A stretch of 64,000 bases of DNA from Bacillota bacterium (GTDB taxonomy: Bacteria > Bacillota > Clostridia > Lachnospirales > Anaerotignaceae). The translations under genes were made by a program, and so were the position numbers. Below the pieces are notes generated by a model, which was not told where the DNA came from, did no database searches, and saw only the letters and a list, made by a program, of their open reading frames with translations. The stretch spans positions 18,746-82,745 of the forward strand of contig JAFWDD010000074.1 in assembly GCA_017534115.1 (NCBI GenBank), written 5' to 3'. Every line of letters starts with the position of its first letter. Positions within the stretch are counted from its first letter, which is position 1. Shown here one piece after another: positions 26,434 to 37,250 of the stretch.

Positions 26434-26462
26434 GGTCAGGTGAAATATCCTGACCATTTTTT
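26434..26462 (+). terminator. Intrinsic terminator
   Basis: GGTCAGG (26434-26440) pairs with CCTGACC (26449-26455), followed by ATTTTTT. Confidence 0.85.
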
Positions 26463-26519
26463 GTTAAAAAAGTAAGCTGAATAAGAGGAGAGTCAGCTGA
26501 ATATCCTTTTCAGGAAAGT

Positions 26520-26830
26520 AAAATTTGGCTTTGCCAAGCTAAATATGCTTTCGTCGTAATGAAGTTTGCTCTGCAAATGAAGCGGTGCAAGTGCCTGAGA
26601 AAATGACCACATTAGTGTCAGAGGGCAAAAATATGAATTTTAGTCGATAACCTTGTGATACTTATTACACGGGTCAAGGGACATGGCGCCCTGCGGACGC
26701 AATGAATAATGAAGTCGGGCTTCGCCCTGATGAATAATGAATAATTGTTGTCAAAATCCGCCTGCGGCAGATTTAATTTATGTGCTTCGCACTGAATAAA
26801 GTGTTTTTTAAAAAATCAGATTTTCAACCA
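26520..26830 (+). repeat. Array of tiny hairpins in AT-rich spacer
   Basis: Successive short palindromes: TTGGCTTTGCCAA (26525), TTTGCTCTGCAAA (26565), GGGCTTCGCCC (26718), ATCCGCCTGCGGCAGAT (26756) and GTGCTTCGCAC (26782). They are joined by AT-rich spacers, two of which repeat AATGAATAATGAA. No gene with a ribosome site is seen. Confidence 0.6.
26665..26697 (+). repeat. GC-rich dispersed intergenic repeat, copy C (partial)
   Basis: Shares the exact 18-mer ATTACACGGGTCAAGGGA with copy D and is preceded, as copy B is, by TAGTCGATAA. Confidence 0.65.
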
Positions 26831-26863
26831 GCCTGATAATAGCCTGTAAAACTACCCTCGCAT

Positions 26864-26962
26864 ATTACACGGGTCAAGGGATGAAATCCCTTGCGGGTTC
26901 TCAGGGCAGAGCCCTGAGCCGCCGGAGGCACCTGCAGAGCCCTGAGCCGCCGGAGGCACCTG
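26864..26962 (+). repeat. GC-rich dispersed intergenic repeat, copy D, with 28-bp tandem duplication
   Basis: Contains the 18-mer ATTACACGGGTCAAGGGA and ends in two perfect 28-bp copies (26907-26934 and 26935-26962) beginning CAGAGCCCTGAGCCGCCGGA. The remaining bases to 27113 are AT-rich with no visible gene. Confidence 0.7.
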
Positions 26963-27113
26963 GAGCCATATTTATATTGACTTTGGAGAAAAAATATAAA
27001 TATCTACATTGAAAAAGGACTAAATCCAACAGATTTACCAAAATACCATAATAAACAGGTAAAACCTGTGTAAAAATTGAGATTTTTTCCGATTTTTGCG
27101 TTAAATATATTAC

Positions 27114-27142
27114 TTGAAATGGCTTTTGTTAAAAGCTATAAT
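27114..27142 (+). promoter_or_regulatory. Promoter of the M16 peptidase-pur operon
   Basis: TTGAAA (27114-27119), 17-bp spacer, perfect TATAAT (27137-27142). Confidence 0.7.
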
Positions 27143-27185
27143 TAAACTAAGATATTATACACTTTCGACAGAAAGGAGATTTAAA

Positions 27186-30083
27186 ATGTCTGACTTTGAA
27201 ACTGGAAAAAACTATTTCGGGTTCAGCCTCGAAAGAAAGGAATATATTTCGGATATAAGAGCCGAAGGCCACCTTTTTACCCACGAAAAAACAGGTGCGC
27301 GGCTGTTTTACGCCAAAACAAAGGACAATAACAAGGTGTTTTTCGCCGCATTCCGCACTCCTCCGAAAAACAGCTGCGGAACAGCCCATATTATAGAGCA
27401 TTCCGTCCTCTGCGGCTCGAAAAAATATCCCGTTAAGGAGCCATTTAACGAGCTTGCCAAAGGCTCTTTGAATACATATCTGAACGCGATGACCTATTCC
27501 GATAAAACGGTTTATCCCATAGCCAGCACAAACGACAAGGATTTCGACAATCTGAAAGACGTTTATCTGGACGCGGTATTCAGCCCTCTCATATACGACA
27601 GGGAAGAGATATTCCTCCAGGAAGGCCATCATTTTGAGTCGGACGAAAACGGCAGTCTGGATGTAAGCGGAGTTGTATACAACGAAATGAAGGGCGCCTA
27701 TTCAGACCCCAACGACGCGTTGGTGAACGCCATAAGCAGAGGCCTTTTCAAGAACTCGCCCTATAAATACGATTCCGGCGGCAATCCGGAAAACATACCT
27801 GAGCTTACCTATGAGGAATTCCTTGATTTCCACAGAAAATATTACCATCCGTCCAACTGCTTCTTCTATTTCTACGGAGATATGGACATGGAAAAAGAGC
27901 TGAAGGATCTGCAGGAAAATTATCTTTCGGCATATGAAATGGGAGAAAAGGCGGAAAGAATCGGAACTGATGAATCAGCGGAAGAATTCGTAAAGGGCAA
28001 ATACTTCGTTTCCTCGGAAGAGGATCTGAAGGACAACTGTATGTACGCATACACAAAAACCTGCGGACTGGCGTCGGACAGCTTCGAAGCCCTTTCGGTA
28101 AGCGTTCTCAACGACATACTTATGGGAAATAACAGCTCACCTTTGAAAAAAGCCCTTATAGAAAGCGGAATATGCAAGGATACTTTAAGCTGGGCCAGCA
28201 CGGACACATACGAGATGTTCATAACATTCGCGGGCAGAAAATGCACTCCAGAAAAAGAAGACGAGTTTTATGAACTGGTGGAAAAAACTCTCGTAAAAGT
28301 CTGCAAAAACGGCATAGACAGAGACCTTATAGAATCCACTATAAATTCACAGCTTTTCTATGTTCGGGAAGAGGATTTCGGATACAGGCCCAAGGGCTTG
28401 AGATACGGACTTAATATGGCTGACGCATGGCTCCACGGAGGAGACCCCTTTGAGGCGCTGAAGGAAAAATCCGGCTTGGAAAAGCTTCGTGAATTAGGTA
28501 AAAACGGATATTTTGAAGACCTTATCAGGAAATACCTGATTGAAAATAAACGAGTAACAAAAACAGCCCTTTATCCCGACACGGAAGTGGAAAAGGAAAA
28601 GGATAAAGTATACAGACAGAAGATGGAGGATTACAAAAACTCTCTTTCGGAAGCGGACCTGGCCGCAATAAAGAAAAAAGCGGAAGACCTTAAGGAATTC
28701 CAGGAAACTCCTGATGAAAAAGAGGATCTGGAAAAAATCCCCATTATAGAAATAAAGGATATAGATCCCAACGCCTACAAACCGGAATATTCGATGATTG
28801 ACGGCGGTTTTGACGGCATTTTCGTTCCCCTTGAGACAGAGGGCATGGAATATGTAAAGCTGATGTTCAATCTGGACGGCATATCCGATGAGGAAGGCCG
28901 ATGGCTGGGATTTCTTGGAAACGTTCTGGGCAGCGCCCCTACGGAATCCTATTCATATGAAACTCTGCCCATTGCGGTGGATACCTACACAGGCGGAGTA
29001 ACAGCGGGAATAACGCTTTTCTCCAAAAAAGGCGGTCCCGTGAAGAAATTCATGGTTCTTGAATCCAAAGCCATGGAGGAAAACAGGGAAAGGCTTTTCG
29101 AGATCCTGAACGAGATTTTATTCACGTCCGTATTTGACGATACAGATGTTATGAGGAAGATTCTGGATAAGAAGATCTCCGCTCTGGAGAACATACTTCT
29201 CGTAAACGGCCACGTTGAGGCGATCAGAAGAAGCCTTGAGGATTTAAGCGAATCCGAGCATTACAGAGGCTATTCCATGAGCACGGACAAGCTCATATTC
29301 ATGAGAGGTTTAAGGGAAAATCCTGATGAAATTGCGGATAAACTGAAATCTCTAGCGGAGAGGCTGTTTACAAAAGCCAACCTTTTCGTATTAATCGGAG
29401 GAGAAGAGAAAATACTCCCCGACATGAAAGAATATGTTTCGAAGATTTACGAAAAGCTTCCGGAAGGCAGAAAGCCTGAAAATGCCGATAAATTCGAAGG
29501 CCGAGGCAGGAAGACCGCTCTCGTTGCCCCGTCAATAGTAATGTATAACGGAGCGGCGGCGGATTACGCAAAGGCTGGAATAGAATACAATGGTCACATG
29601 GATGTGGCGGTAAATATAGTGAATCTTCAGTATCTATGGAACAAAGTCAGAGTTGTGGGCGGAGCCTACGGCTGCGGATCTGCTATACGGAAAGATGGAT
29701 TTGTATACTTCTATTCCTACAGGGATCCCAATATAGATTCCACATTCGAAACTTTTGCCCAAACAGGTCAATTCCTGCGGGATTTCCAATGCGATGAAAG
29801 AGAAATGGCAAAATTCATTATAGGAACCATAAATTCCATAGACAAACCAAAAACAAACAGTGATAAACTGCAGGAAGCTCTCAGATTTTACATGCTTGAT
29901 GTGGATTATGCCCGGGAACAGAAAACCAGAGGCGAGATTCTTTCCACAAAAATTAAGGATATAAATGAGAGCGCGAAGGTTTTCGAAACGGTTTCAGGCC
30001 TTGAAAACATATGCGCAATAGGAGCTGAAATGCTGATAGATAAGAGTAAAACGAAGTTTGACGTTAAGGAAAAACTTATTTAA
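27186..30083 (+). CDS. M16C-family zinc metallopeptidase (presequence protease-like insulinase)
   Basis: A 965-residue cytosolic peptidase of the insulinase superfamily, PreP/M16C type: a long single chain forming a closed chamber that degrades peptides. The start is ATG 27186 behind AAAGGAG; the upstream in-frame TTG at 27114 is the promoter -35 box. The inverted zinc motif HIIEH (HxxEH, about residue 67) is followed by the distal Glu in GVVYNEMKGAYSDP. The second half carries the catalytically inactive M16 repeat with a Gly-rich GGAYGCGSAI loop near the C-terminus. The length fits the family. It is 12 bp upstream of purM and probably heads the same transcript. Confidence 0.92.
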   Translation: MSDFETGKNYFGFSLERKEYISDIRAEGHLFTHEKTGARLFYAKTKDNNKVFFAAFRTPPKNSCGTAHIIEHSVLCGSKKYPVKEPFNELAKGSLNTYLNAMTYSDKTVYPIASTNDKDFDNLKDVYLDAVFSPLIYDREEIFLQEGHHFESDENGSLDVSGVVYNEMKGAYSDPNDALVNAISRGLFKNSPYKYDSGGNPENIPELTYEEFLDFHRKYYHPSNCFFYFYGDMDMEKELKDLQENYLSAYEMGEKAERIGTDESAEEFVKGKYFVSSEEDLKDNCMYAYTKTCGLASDSFEALSVSVLNDILMGNNSSPLKKALIESGICKDTLSWASTDTYEMFITFAGRKCTPEKEDEFYELVEKTLVKVCKNGIDRDLIESTINSQLFYVREEDFGYRPKGLRYGLNMADAWLHGGDPFEALKEKSGLEKLRELGKNGYFEDLIRKYLIENKRVTKTALYPDTEVEKEKDKVYRQKMEDYKNSLSEADLAAIKKKAEDLKEFQETPDEKEDLEKIPIIEIKDIDPNAYKPEYSMIDGGFDGIFVPLETEGMEYVKLMFNLDGISDEEGRWLGFLGNVLGSAPTESYSYETLPIAVDTYTGGVTAGITLFSKKGGPVKKFMVLESKAMEENRERLFEILNEILFTSVFDDTDVMRKILDKKISALENILLVNGHVEAIRRSLEDLSESEHYRGYSMSTDKLIFMRGLRENPDEIADKLKSLAERLFTKANLFVLIGGEEKILPDMKEYVSKIYEKLPEGRKPENADKFEGRGRKTALVAPSIVMYNGAAADYAKAGIEYNGHMDVAVNIVNLQYLWNKVRVVGGAYGCGSAIRKDGFVYFYSYRDPNIDSTFETFAQTGQFLRDFQCDEREMAKFIIGTINSIDKPKTNSDKLQEALRFYMLDVDYAREQKTRGEILSTKIKDINESAKVFETVSGLENICAIGAEMLIDKSKTKFDVKEKLI

Positions 30084-30095
30084 GGAGAGATTATT

Positions 30096-31133
30096 ATGGG
30101 ACTCAATTACAAGGATGCCGGCGTAGACGTTGAAGCGGGCTACAAGGCAGTTAAGCTCATGAGCGAGCATGTAAAAAGCACCTTCGGCAAAGAGGTGCTG
30201 ACGGATATAGGAGGATTCGGCGGACTTTACTCCATAGCCGGATATTCCATGAAGGAACCTGTTCTTGTTTCGGGAACGGACGGCGTAGGAACCAAGCTGA
30301 AAATCGCTTTTTCTATGGACAAGCATGATACAGTCGGAATCGACTGCGTTGCAATGTGCGTAAACGACATTATCTGTCTGGGAGCGACTCCTTTGTTTTT
30401 CCTTGATTATATTGCCTGCGGAAAAAACGAGCCGGAAAAAATTGCGGAGATCGTTAAAGGCGTAGCGGAAGGCTGCCGCCAGTCCGGAATGGCTCTCATA
30501 GGCGGAGAAACAGCGGAAATGCCCGGATTCTATACAGAGGACGAGTACGACATGGCAGGCTTTGCGGTAGGAATCGTGGACAGAGCCGAAATCATAGACG
30601 GAAGCAAAATCAAAGAAGGCGACGTTTTAATAGGTCTTCCTTCCAGCGGACTTCATTCCAACGGATATTCCCTCGCAAGAAAAATTTTCAACCCTCAAAA
30701 GGAGAATATAAACAATAAAATCGAAGGTCTGGACAAATCAATCGGAGAAGCTCTTATTGTTCCCACAAAGATTTATGTCAAGGAGATCCTTTCCCTTATC
30801 AAAGAGGTTGAGGTTAAGGGTATAAGCAATATTACAGGCGGCGGATTTTACGAAAACATTCCCAGAATGTTCCCCAAAGGAAAGAATTTCTGCGCCGAGA
30901 TAAAAAAAGGCACATGGCAGATTCCTGAAGTATTCAATGTTATGGGACGTCTCGGCGGAGTTTCCGAAAAGGATATGTTCAACACATTCAATATGGGTAT
31001 AGGAATGGTAATCGCCGTATCTCCCGAAAATGCCGAAAAAGCAGTGGACGCGCTTAAAAAAGCAGGCGGAGACGGTTATATAATAGGAAAAGTTACGGTT
31101 AATGAAAGTGAGACAGTATCATGGTCAGAATAG
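30096..31133 (+). CDS. purM: Phosphoribosylformylglycinamidine cyclo-ligase
   Basis: A 345-residue AIR synthetase, step five of purine synthesis (FGAM to AIR, ATP-dependent). ATG behind AAGGAGAG. Conserved blocks: [28 protein letters not shown]-site segment [37 protein letters not shown] and [10 protein letters not shown]. The stop overlaps purN by 13 bp, so translation is coupled. Confidence 0.98.
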   Translation: MGLNYKDAGVDVEAGYKAVKLMSEHVKSTFGKEVLTDIGGFGGLYSIAGYSMKEPVLVSGTDGVGTKLKIAFSMDKHDTVGIDCVAMCVNDIICLGATPLFFLDYIACGKNEPEKIAEIVKGVAEGCRQSGMALIGGETAEMPGFYTEDEYDMAGFAVGIVDRAEIIDGSKIKEGDVLIGLPSSGLHSNGYSLARKIFNPQKENINNKIEGLDKSIGEALIVPTKIYVKEILSLIKEVEVKGISNITGGGFYENIPRMFPKGKNFCAEIKKGTWQIPEVFNVMGRLGGVSEKDMFNTFNMGIGMVIAVSPENAEKAVDALKKAGGDGYIIGKVTVNESETVSWSE

Positions 31134-31747
31134 GAGTGCTTGTTTCCGGCGGAGGAACTAATTTGCAGGCGATAATCGATAATATAAAAAGCGGATATAT
31201 TTCCAGCGGCGAAATAGCTGCGGTGGTAAGTTCCAAAGAAGGAGCCTTTGCCCTTGAAAGAGCAAAAAACGCCGGTATACCCGGGAAAGTTATCGCGAGA
31301 AAGAGCTTCCCTTCGGAAGATGAATATGAAGAAGAAATGATAAGGCATTTTAAATCATACAATGTCGAGCTTATAGTCCTTGCGGGATTTATGACGATTT
31401 TAAGCGGAAAATTTATTAATGCCTATAAAAACAGAATAATAAATGTGCATCCGGCGCTTATTCCCTCATTCTGCGGAGACGGCTTTTACGGACTTAAGGT
31501 CCACGAAGCGGCCTTGGCAAAAGGAGTGAAGGTAACGGGAGCCACGGTGCATTTTGTAACTGAGGAAACGGACGCAGGTCCCATTATTCTCCAGAAAGCG
31601 GTGGATGTAGAGGATGACGATACGCCTGAAATACTGCAGAAAAGAGTAATGGAGCAGGCAGAATGGAAAATACTTCCCGAAGCGGTAAAGCTCTTCACGG
31701 AAGGCAGACTGGAAGTCAGAGATAATAAGGTTTGGAGGAAAAAATAA
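31121..31747 (+). CDS. purN: Phosphoribosylglycinamide formyltransferase
   Basis: A 208-residue GAR transformylase using 10-formyl-tetrahydrofolate, step three of purine synthesis. Opening [15 protein letters not shown], the catalytic [10 protein letters not shown] (Asn, His) and the later Asp in EETDAGPII are present. It starts inside purM and its TAA shares a base with the purD ATG (TAATG). Length and motif spacing are normal. Confidence 0.97.
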   Translation: MVRIGVLVSGGGTNLQAIIDNIKSGYISSGEIAAVVSSKEGAFALERAKNAGIPGKVIARKSFPSEDEYEEEMIRHFKSYNVELIVLAGFMTILSGKFINAYKNRIINVHPALIPSFCGDGFYGLKVHEAALAKGVKVTGATVHFVTEETDAGPIILQKAVDVEDDDTPEILQKRVMEQAEWKILPEAVKLFTEGRLEVRDNKVWRKK

Positions 31748-33015
31748 TGAAGGTTTTAGTTGTAGGCAACGGAGGACGCGAGCATGCCATAATCTGGAAG
31801 CTGAAACAGAGTCCCCTTGTAGATGAAATTTACTGCGCGGCAGGCAACGCGGGAATCGGACTGGACGCGAAGCTGGTTCCCATACAGCCCATGGAAATAG
31901 AAAAAATGGCGGATTTCGCAGAAGAAAATAAAATTGATTTTACTGTAATCGGAATGGATGACCCTCTTGCGGCAGGTATAGTTGATGTATTTGAAGGCAG
32001 AGGCCTGAAGGTTTTCGGCCCTAGAAAAAATGCCGCTGTAATCGAGGCAAGCAAGGTCTTTTCCAAAAATCTCATGAAAAAATACGGCATCCCTACGGGA
32101 GCCTACGAGGTTTTCGGCGATTATGATTCTGCTTATAAATACTGCGAGACTTCAAAATATCCCCTTGTTGTTAAGGCTGACGGTCTTGCTTTGGGAAAAG
32201 GCGTTCTTATCTGCGAAACATTTGAGGACGCGAAGGACGCTCTTACAGAGATCATGCTGGACAAAAAATTCGGAGACTCCGGAAACAATGTCGTAATCGA
32301 AGAATTCCTCACAGGACCGGAGGTTTCCGTGCTTTCGTTCTGTGACGGAAAAACCGTAAAGCCCATGGTTTCCGCTCAGGACCACAAGAGAGCCATGGAT
32401 AACGATAAGGGCCTCAACACAGGCGGAATGGGAACATTCTCTCCCGGAAGGATTTATACGGACGAGCTTGCGGCTGAGTGCATGGAAACAATTTATAAAC
32501 CTACGGTAGCCGCAATGGCCGCAGAAGGAAGACCCTTCAAAGGAATCCTCTATTTCGGACTTATGCTCACTCCCAATGGAGTAAGAGTGCTTGAGTACAA
32601 TGCCCGTTTCGGAGACCCCGAGGCTCAGGTTGTCCTTCCTCGTCTCAAAACCGACCTTATGGAGATTTTCCTTGCGGTTGAGGAGGAAAGACTGGACAAA
32701 ATCGACATAGAATGGTACGACAACGCCGCAGCGTGCGTAATTCTTGCCAGCGGAGGCTATCCCGAGGATTATAAAAAAGGCTATGAGATCACAGGTCTTG
32801 AAAAGCTTGCGGGCAGAGACGACATAGTTGTTTTCCATGCGGGAACAGCTGAAAAGGACGGCAAAATCGTTACAAACGGCGGAAGAGTATTAGGTGTTAC
32901 AGGTATCGGAAAGGATATGACCGAAGCTATTGAAAAGGCCTATGAAGGCGTAAAGCTTATCGATTTCAAGGATAAGCATTTCAGAACCGATATAGGTAAA
33001 AAATATTTCCTTTAA
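31747..33015 (+). CDS. purD: Phosphoribosylamine-glycine ligase
   Basis: A 422-residue GAR synthetase, step two of purine synthesis, ATP-grasp fold. The start is the ATG in TAATG with GGAGG upstream; a GAG-rich extension in the same frame is the ribosome site region. Motifs: VVGNGGREHAIIW, the ATP-grasp YPLVVKADGLALGKGV, KGLNTGGMGTFSPG and EYNARFGDPEAQ. It is the last gene of purM-purN-purD; purH, often between purN and purD in Firmicutes, is absent here and must be elsewhere. Confidence 0.97.
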   Translation: MKVLVVGNGGREHAIIWKLKQSPLVDEIYCAAGNAGIGLDAKLVPIQPMEIEKMADFAEENKIDFTVIGMDDPLAAGIVDVFEGRGLKVFGPRKNAAVIEASKVFSKNLMKKYGIPTGAYEVFGDYDSAYKYCETSKYPLVVKADGLALGKGVLICETFEDAKDALTEIMLDKKFGDSGNNVVIEEFLTGPEVSVLSFCDGKTVKPMVSAQDHKRAMDNDKGLNTGGMGTFSPGRIYTDELAAECMETIYKPTVAAMAAEGRPFKGILYFGLMLTPNGVRVLEYNARFGDPEAQVVLPRLKTDLMEIFLAVEEERLDKIDIEWYDNAAACVILASGGYPEDYKKGYEITGLEKLAGRDDIVVFHAGTAEKDGKIVTNGGRVLGVTGIGKDMTEAIEKAYEGVKLIDFKDKHFRTDIGKKYFL

Positions 33016-33290
33016 CACAGAAAAATTGTAAAGATTGTGTAAAATTGTTTTTTAGCCCATTCACTAAAAAAGATATAACCAAAATTCCTATAATACGCAG
33101 GGGTTTTGCGAGGCGCGCAATAAAAAAATGAAAAATAAAAAAGTTTGTTTTTTGTGCATATAATACAAAAAAGATAGTTAGAAAAATGGATTTTCGAAGG
33201 TTTATATTGAAAATATACACATAAAAAAAGGCTATGTATTAAAAACTGAACAATAGACAAAAAAATTGAAAAAAATACCCGTAAAGGCGG
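33016..33290. other. AT-rich spacer between purD and nifJ
   Basis: About 275 bases without a credible gene; short frames of 10-12 codons have no supporting ribosome site. No clear purD terminator is seen. One GC-rich patch (GGGGTTTTGCGAGGCGCGC) stands out near 33101. Confidence 0.4.
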
Positions 33291-33295
33291 ATTAA

Positions 33296-33323
33296 TTGAC
33301 AAATTGGAGCAGTTTGTTATACT
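33296..33323 (+). promoter_or_regulatory. nifJ promoter
   Basis: TTGACA (33296-33301), 16-bp spacer, TATACT (33318-33323). This leaves a leader of about 100 bases before the ATG. Confidence 0.75.
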
Positions 33324-33414
33324 TAATGTGATGGTGCGAAAATTTTATTTTACCTTAATTTAATTACAGGAATAAGATTTTTAAAAAATTCAAGTGTTTT
33401 TAGAAACTTAATGA

Positions 33415-35133
<1,719 letters not shown>

Positions 35134-35172
35134 CTCAGCGAGATTATTCCCATTGACGACGCTGCCAACTAT

Positions 35173-36978
35173 ATGAAACAGGCTATTAAGAAATCCTACG
35201 CTAAGAAAGGCGAAAAGGTTCTTAATATGAACTATCAGGCAGTTGATAAAGGTATTGAGGGCGTTGTAGAGATTCCCGTTCCCGAAGAATGGGCAGAATG
35301 CGTTTCCGAACCCGTTCGCGAGGAAAATCTTCCCGATTACGTAAGAAATATCATGAAACCCATGAACGCTCTTAAGGGCGACAGCCTTCCCGTAAGTACA
35401 TTTATCGGATATGAAGACGGTACAGTGCCTCCCGGAACATCAGTATACGAAAAGAGAGGTATTGCGGTTGAGCTTCCCGAATGGAATCCCGAAACCTGTG
35501 TTGAATGTAACCAGTGTTCATATGTATGTCCTCATGCGGCAATCAGACCTTTCCTTCTTTCTGAGGAAGAGGTTGCGGACGCTCCCGAAAAATTTGTTAC
35601 AATTGACGCTGAGCTTTCCGACCTTGAATATTACAGCTTCAGAATTCAGGTAAGTCCTCTGGACTGCGTAGGCTGCGGAACCTGTGTAAACATCTGTCCT
35701 ACAAAGACCAAATCTATCGTTATGAAACCCGCTGAAACCCAGCAGGATCAGATCGAAAACTGGGAATATGCGGTTAACCTTTCATATAAACCCAAGTCAA
35801 CAGCTGTTGTTACAGTAAGAGCAAGCCAGTTCTCACAGCCTCTTCTTGAGTTCTCCGGAGCATGCGCAGGCTGCGGCGAGACACCTTACGCTAAGCTTTT
35901 AACACAGCTTTTCGGCGACAGAATGTATATAGCAAACGCAACAGGCTGTTCATCGATCTGGGGCGGCAGCTCGCCTACCAACCCTTACACAACCAACAGA
36001 AAAGGACAGGGTCCCGCGTGGGCTAACTCACTTTTCGAGGATAACGCAGAGTTTGGATTCGGTATGTATACAGCCGTAAAACATATCAGAGAAGGCATCA
36101 AGGAAAAACTTGAAAGACTTATCGATATTTCAGATTCAGAACTTATTACGGCGAAAGCTAAAGACTGGATCGCCAATATGGATAACGGAAGCACCAGCAG
36201 ATATTTCTCAACATCTCTTCTTGCATCTCTTAAGAGATACCACAATGCGGGCAGAGAAGCAAAAGAAATCATTTCCTACATTATGGAAAACAAAGAATAT
36301 CTCGTTAAGAAATCCCACTGGATCCTTGGCGGAGACGGCTGGGCTTACGATATCGGCTACGGCGGACTGGATCACGTTCTTGCTTCAGGCGAGGATGTAA
36401 ACATTTTCGTATTCGATACAGAGGTTTACTCAAATACAGGCGGTCAGGCTTCAAAATCAACGCCTACAGGCGCTGTTGCACAGTTTGCGGCTTCCGGTAA
36501 GAGAACAAAGAAGAAAGACCTTGGCATGATGGCAATGTCCTATGGTTATGTATATGTAGCTCAGGTTGGTATGGGCGCTAAACCTTCACAGCTGAGCAAG
36601 GCTTTAATCGAGGCTGAAGCATATCACGGACCTTCACTCATCATCGCGTACGCTCCTTGTATCAACCACGGTATTGACGGCGGTATGATGAACTCACAGA
36701 ACCAGATCAAGAGAGCTGTTGACCACGGATACTGGCATCTGTACAGATATAACCCTGATCTTAAGAATGAAGGAAAGAATCCTTTCGTACTGGATTCTCA
36801 GCCTCCTAAAAAACCTTTCAGAGAGTTTATCGAAACAGAGACACGTTATATGGCTCTCAAGAGAACATTCCCCGATATCGCGGAAGAACTCTTTGAAAAA
36901 CTTGAAAAAGACGCGAAAGAACGTTATGAAACATATAAACGTCTTGCAGACGGATACAATGTTCCTGCAAAAGAGTAA
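35173..36978 (+). CDS. nifJ: Pyruvate:ferredoxin oxidoreductase, C-terminal part (after the in-frame stop)
   Basis: 601 residues from the first ATG after the stop, in the same frame as the N-terminal part (open from 35134). Two 4Fe-4S clusters in the ferredoxin domain (CVECNQCSYVCP and CVGCGTCVNICP), then the beta-type TPP domain with GACAGCGETPYAKLL, the Cys-containing NATGCSSIWGG, GGDGWAYDIGYGGLDH and FDTEVYSNTGGQ for Mg-TPP. All expected motifs are intact. No ribosome site precedes ATG 35173, so independent translation is doubtful. The whole reading region (1,180 codons) equals normal PFOR length. Confidence 0.9.
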   Translation: MKQAIKKSYAKKGEKVLNMNYQAVDKGIEGVVEIPVPEEWAECVSEPVREENLPDYVRNIMKPMNALKGDSLPVSTFIGYEDGTVPPGTSVYEKRGIAVELPEWNPETCVECNQCSYVCPHAAIRPFLLSEEEVADAPEKFVTIDAELSDLEYYSFRIQVSPLDCVGCGTCVNICPTKTKSIVMKPAETQQDQIENWEYAVNLSYKPKSTAVVTVRASQFSQPLLEFSGACAGCGETPYAKLLTQLFGDRMYIANATGCSSIWGGSSPTNPYTTNRKGQGPAWANSLFEDNAEFGFGMYTAVKHIREGIKEKLERLIDISDSELITAKAKDWIANMDNGSTSRYFSTSLLASLKRYHNAGREAKEIISYIMENKEYLVKKSHWILGGDGWAYDIGYGGLDHVLASGEDVNIFVFDTEVYSNTGGQASKSTPTGAVAQFAASGKRTKKKDLGMMAMSYGYVYVAQVGMGAKPSQLSKALIEAEAYHGPSLIIAYAPCINHGIDGGMMNSQNQIKRAVDHGYWHLYRYNPDLKNEGKNPFVLDSQPPKKPFREFIETETRYMALKRTFPDIAEELFEKLEKDAKERYETYKRLADGYNVPAKE

Positions 36979-37011
36979 TTTTTAAGATAAAATTAATATG
37001 AAATAAAAATA

Positions 37012-37043
37012 AGGCGGTATGGCTTAAAGCTGTACCGCTTTTA
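37012..37043 (+). terminator. nifJ terminator
   Basis: GGCGGTATGGCTT pairs with AAGCTGTACCGC (one G-U type mismatch pair), followed by TTTT. The stem closely resembles the terminator at 4572-4607. Confidence 0.75.
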
Positions 37044-37183
37044 ACATCCAAAAAATGCTCCACTTTGTGCCGGAATTTTGAGTGCTCAGAGAATATTTCC
37101 GAAAAATGGCAATGGATTTTCAGCCTTATCCTTAATTATATATATGATTTGTTTTTATTATGGAAAGTTTTCAAAATTTTTTG

Positions 37184-37212
37184 TGGGCAGACTATTATGT
37201 TCGTGATATAAT
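37184..37212 (+). promoter_or_regulatory. Probable dnaE promoter
   Basis: Perfect TATAAT (37207-37212) with a weak TGGGCA (37184-37189) 17 bp upstream. Confidence 0.45.
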
Positions 37213-37250
37213 AAAATGATAGATTATAAAAATATGAGGAGGTGAGGTTT

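Noticed and set aside
26907..26962. CRISPR-like repeat
   Set aside because: The two 28-bp units are directly adjacent with no spacer and there are no cas genes.
33101..33180. Ten-codon frame MKNKKVCFLCI before nifJ
   Set aside because: It is too short, without a ribosome site, in AT-rich DNA where such frames occur by chance.
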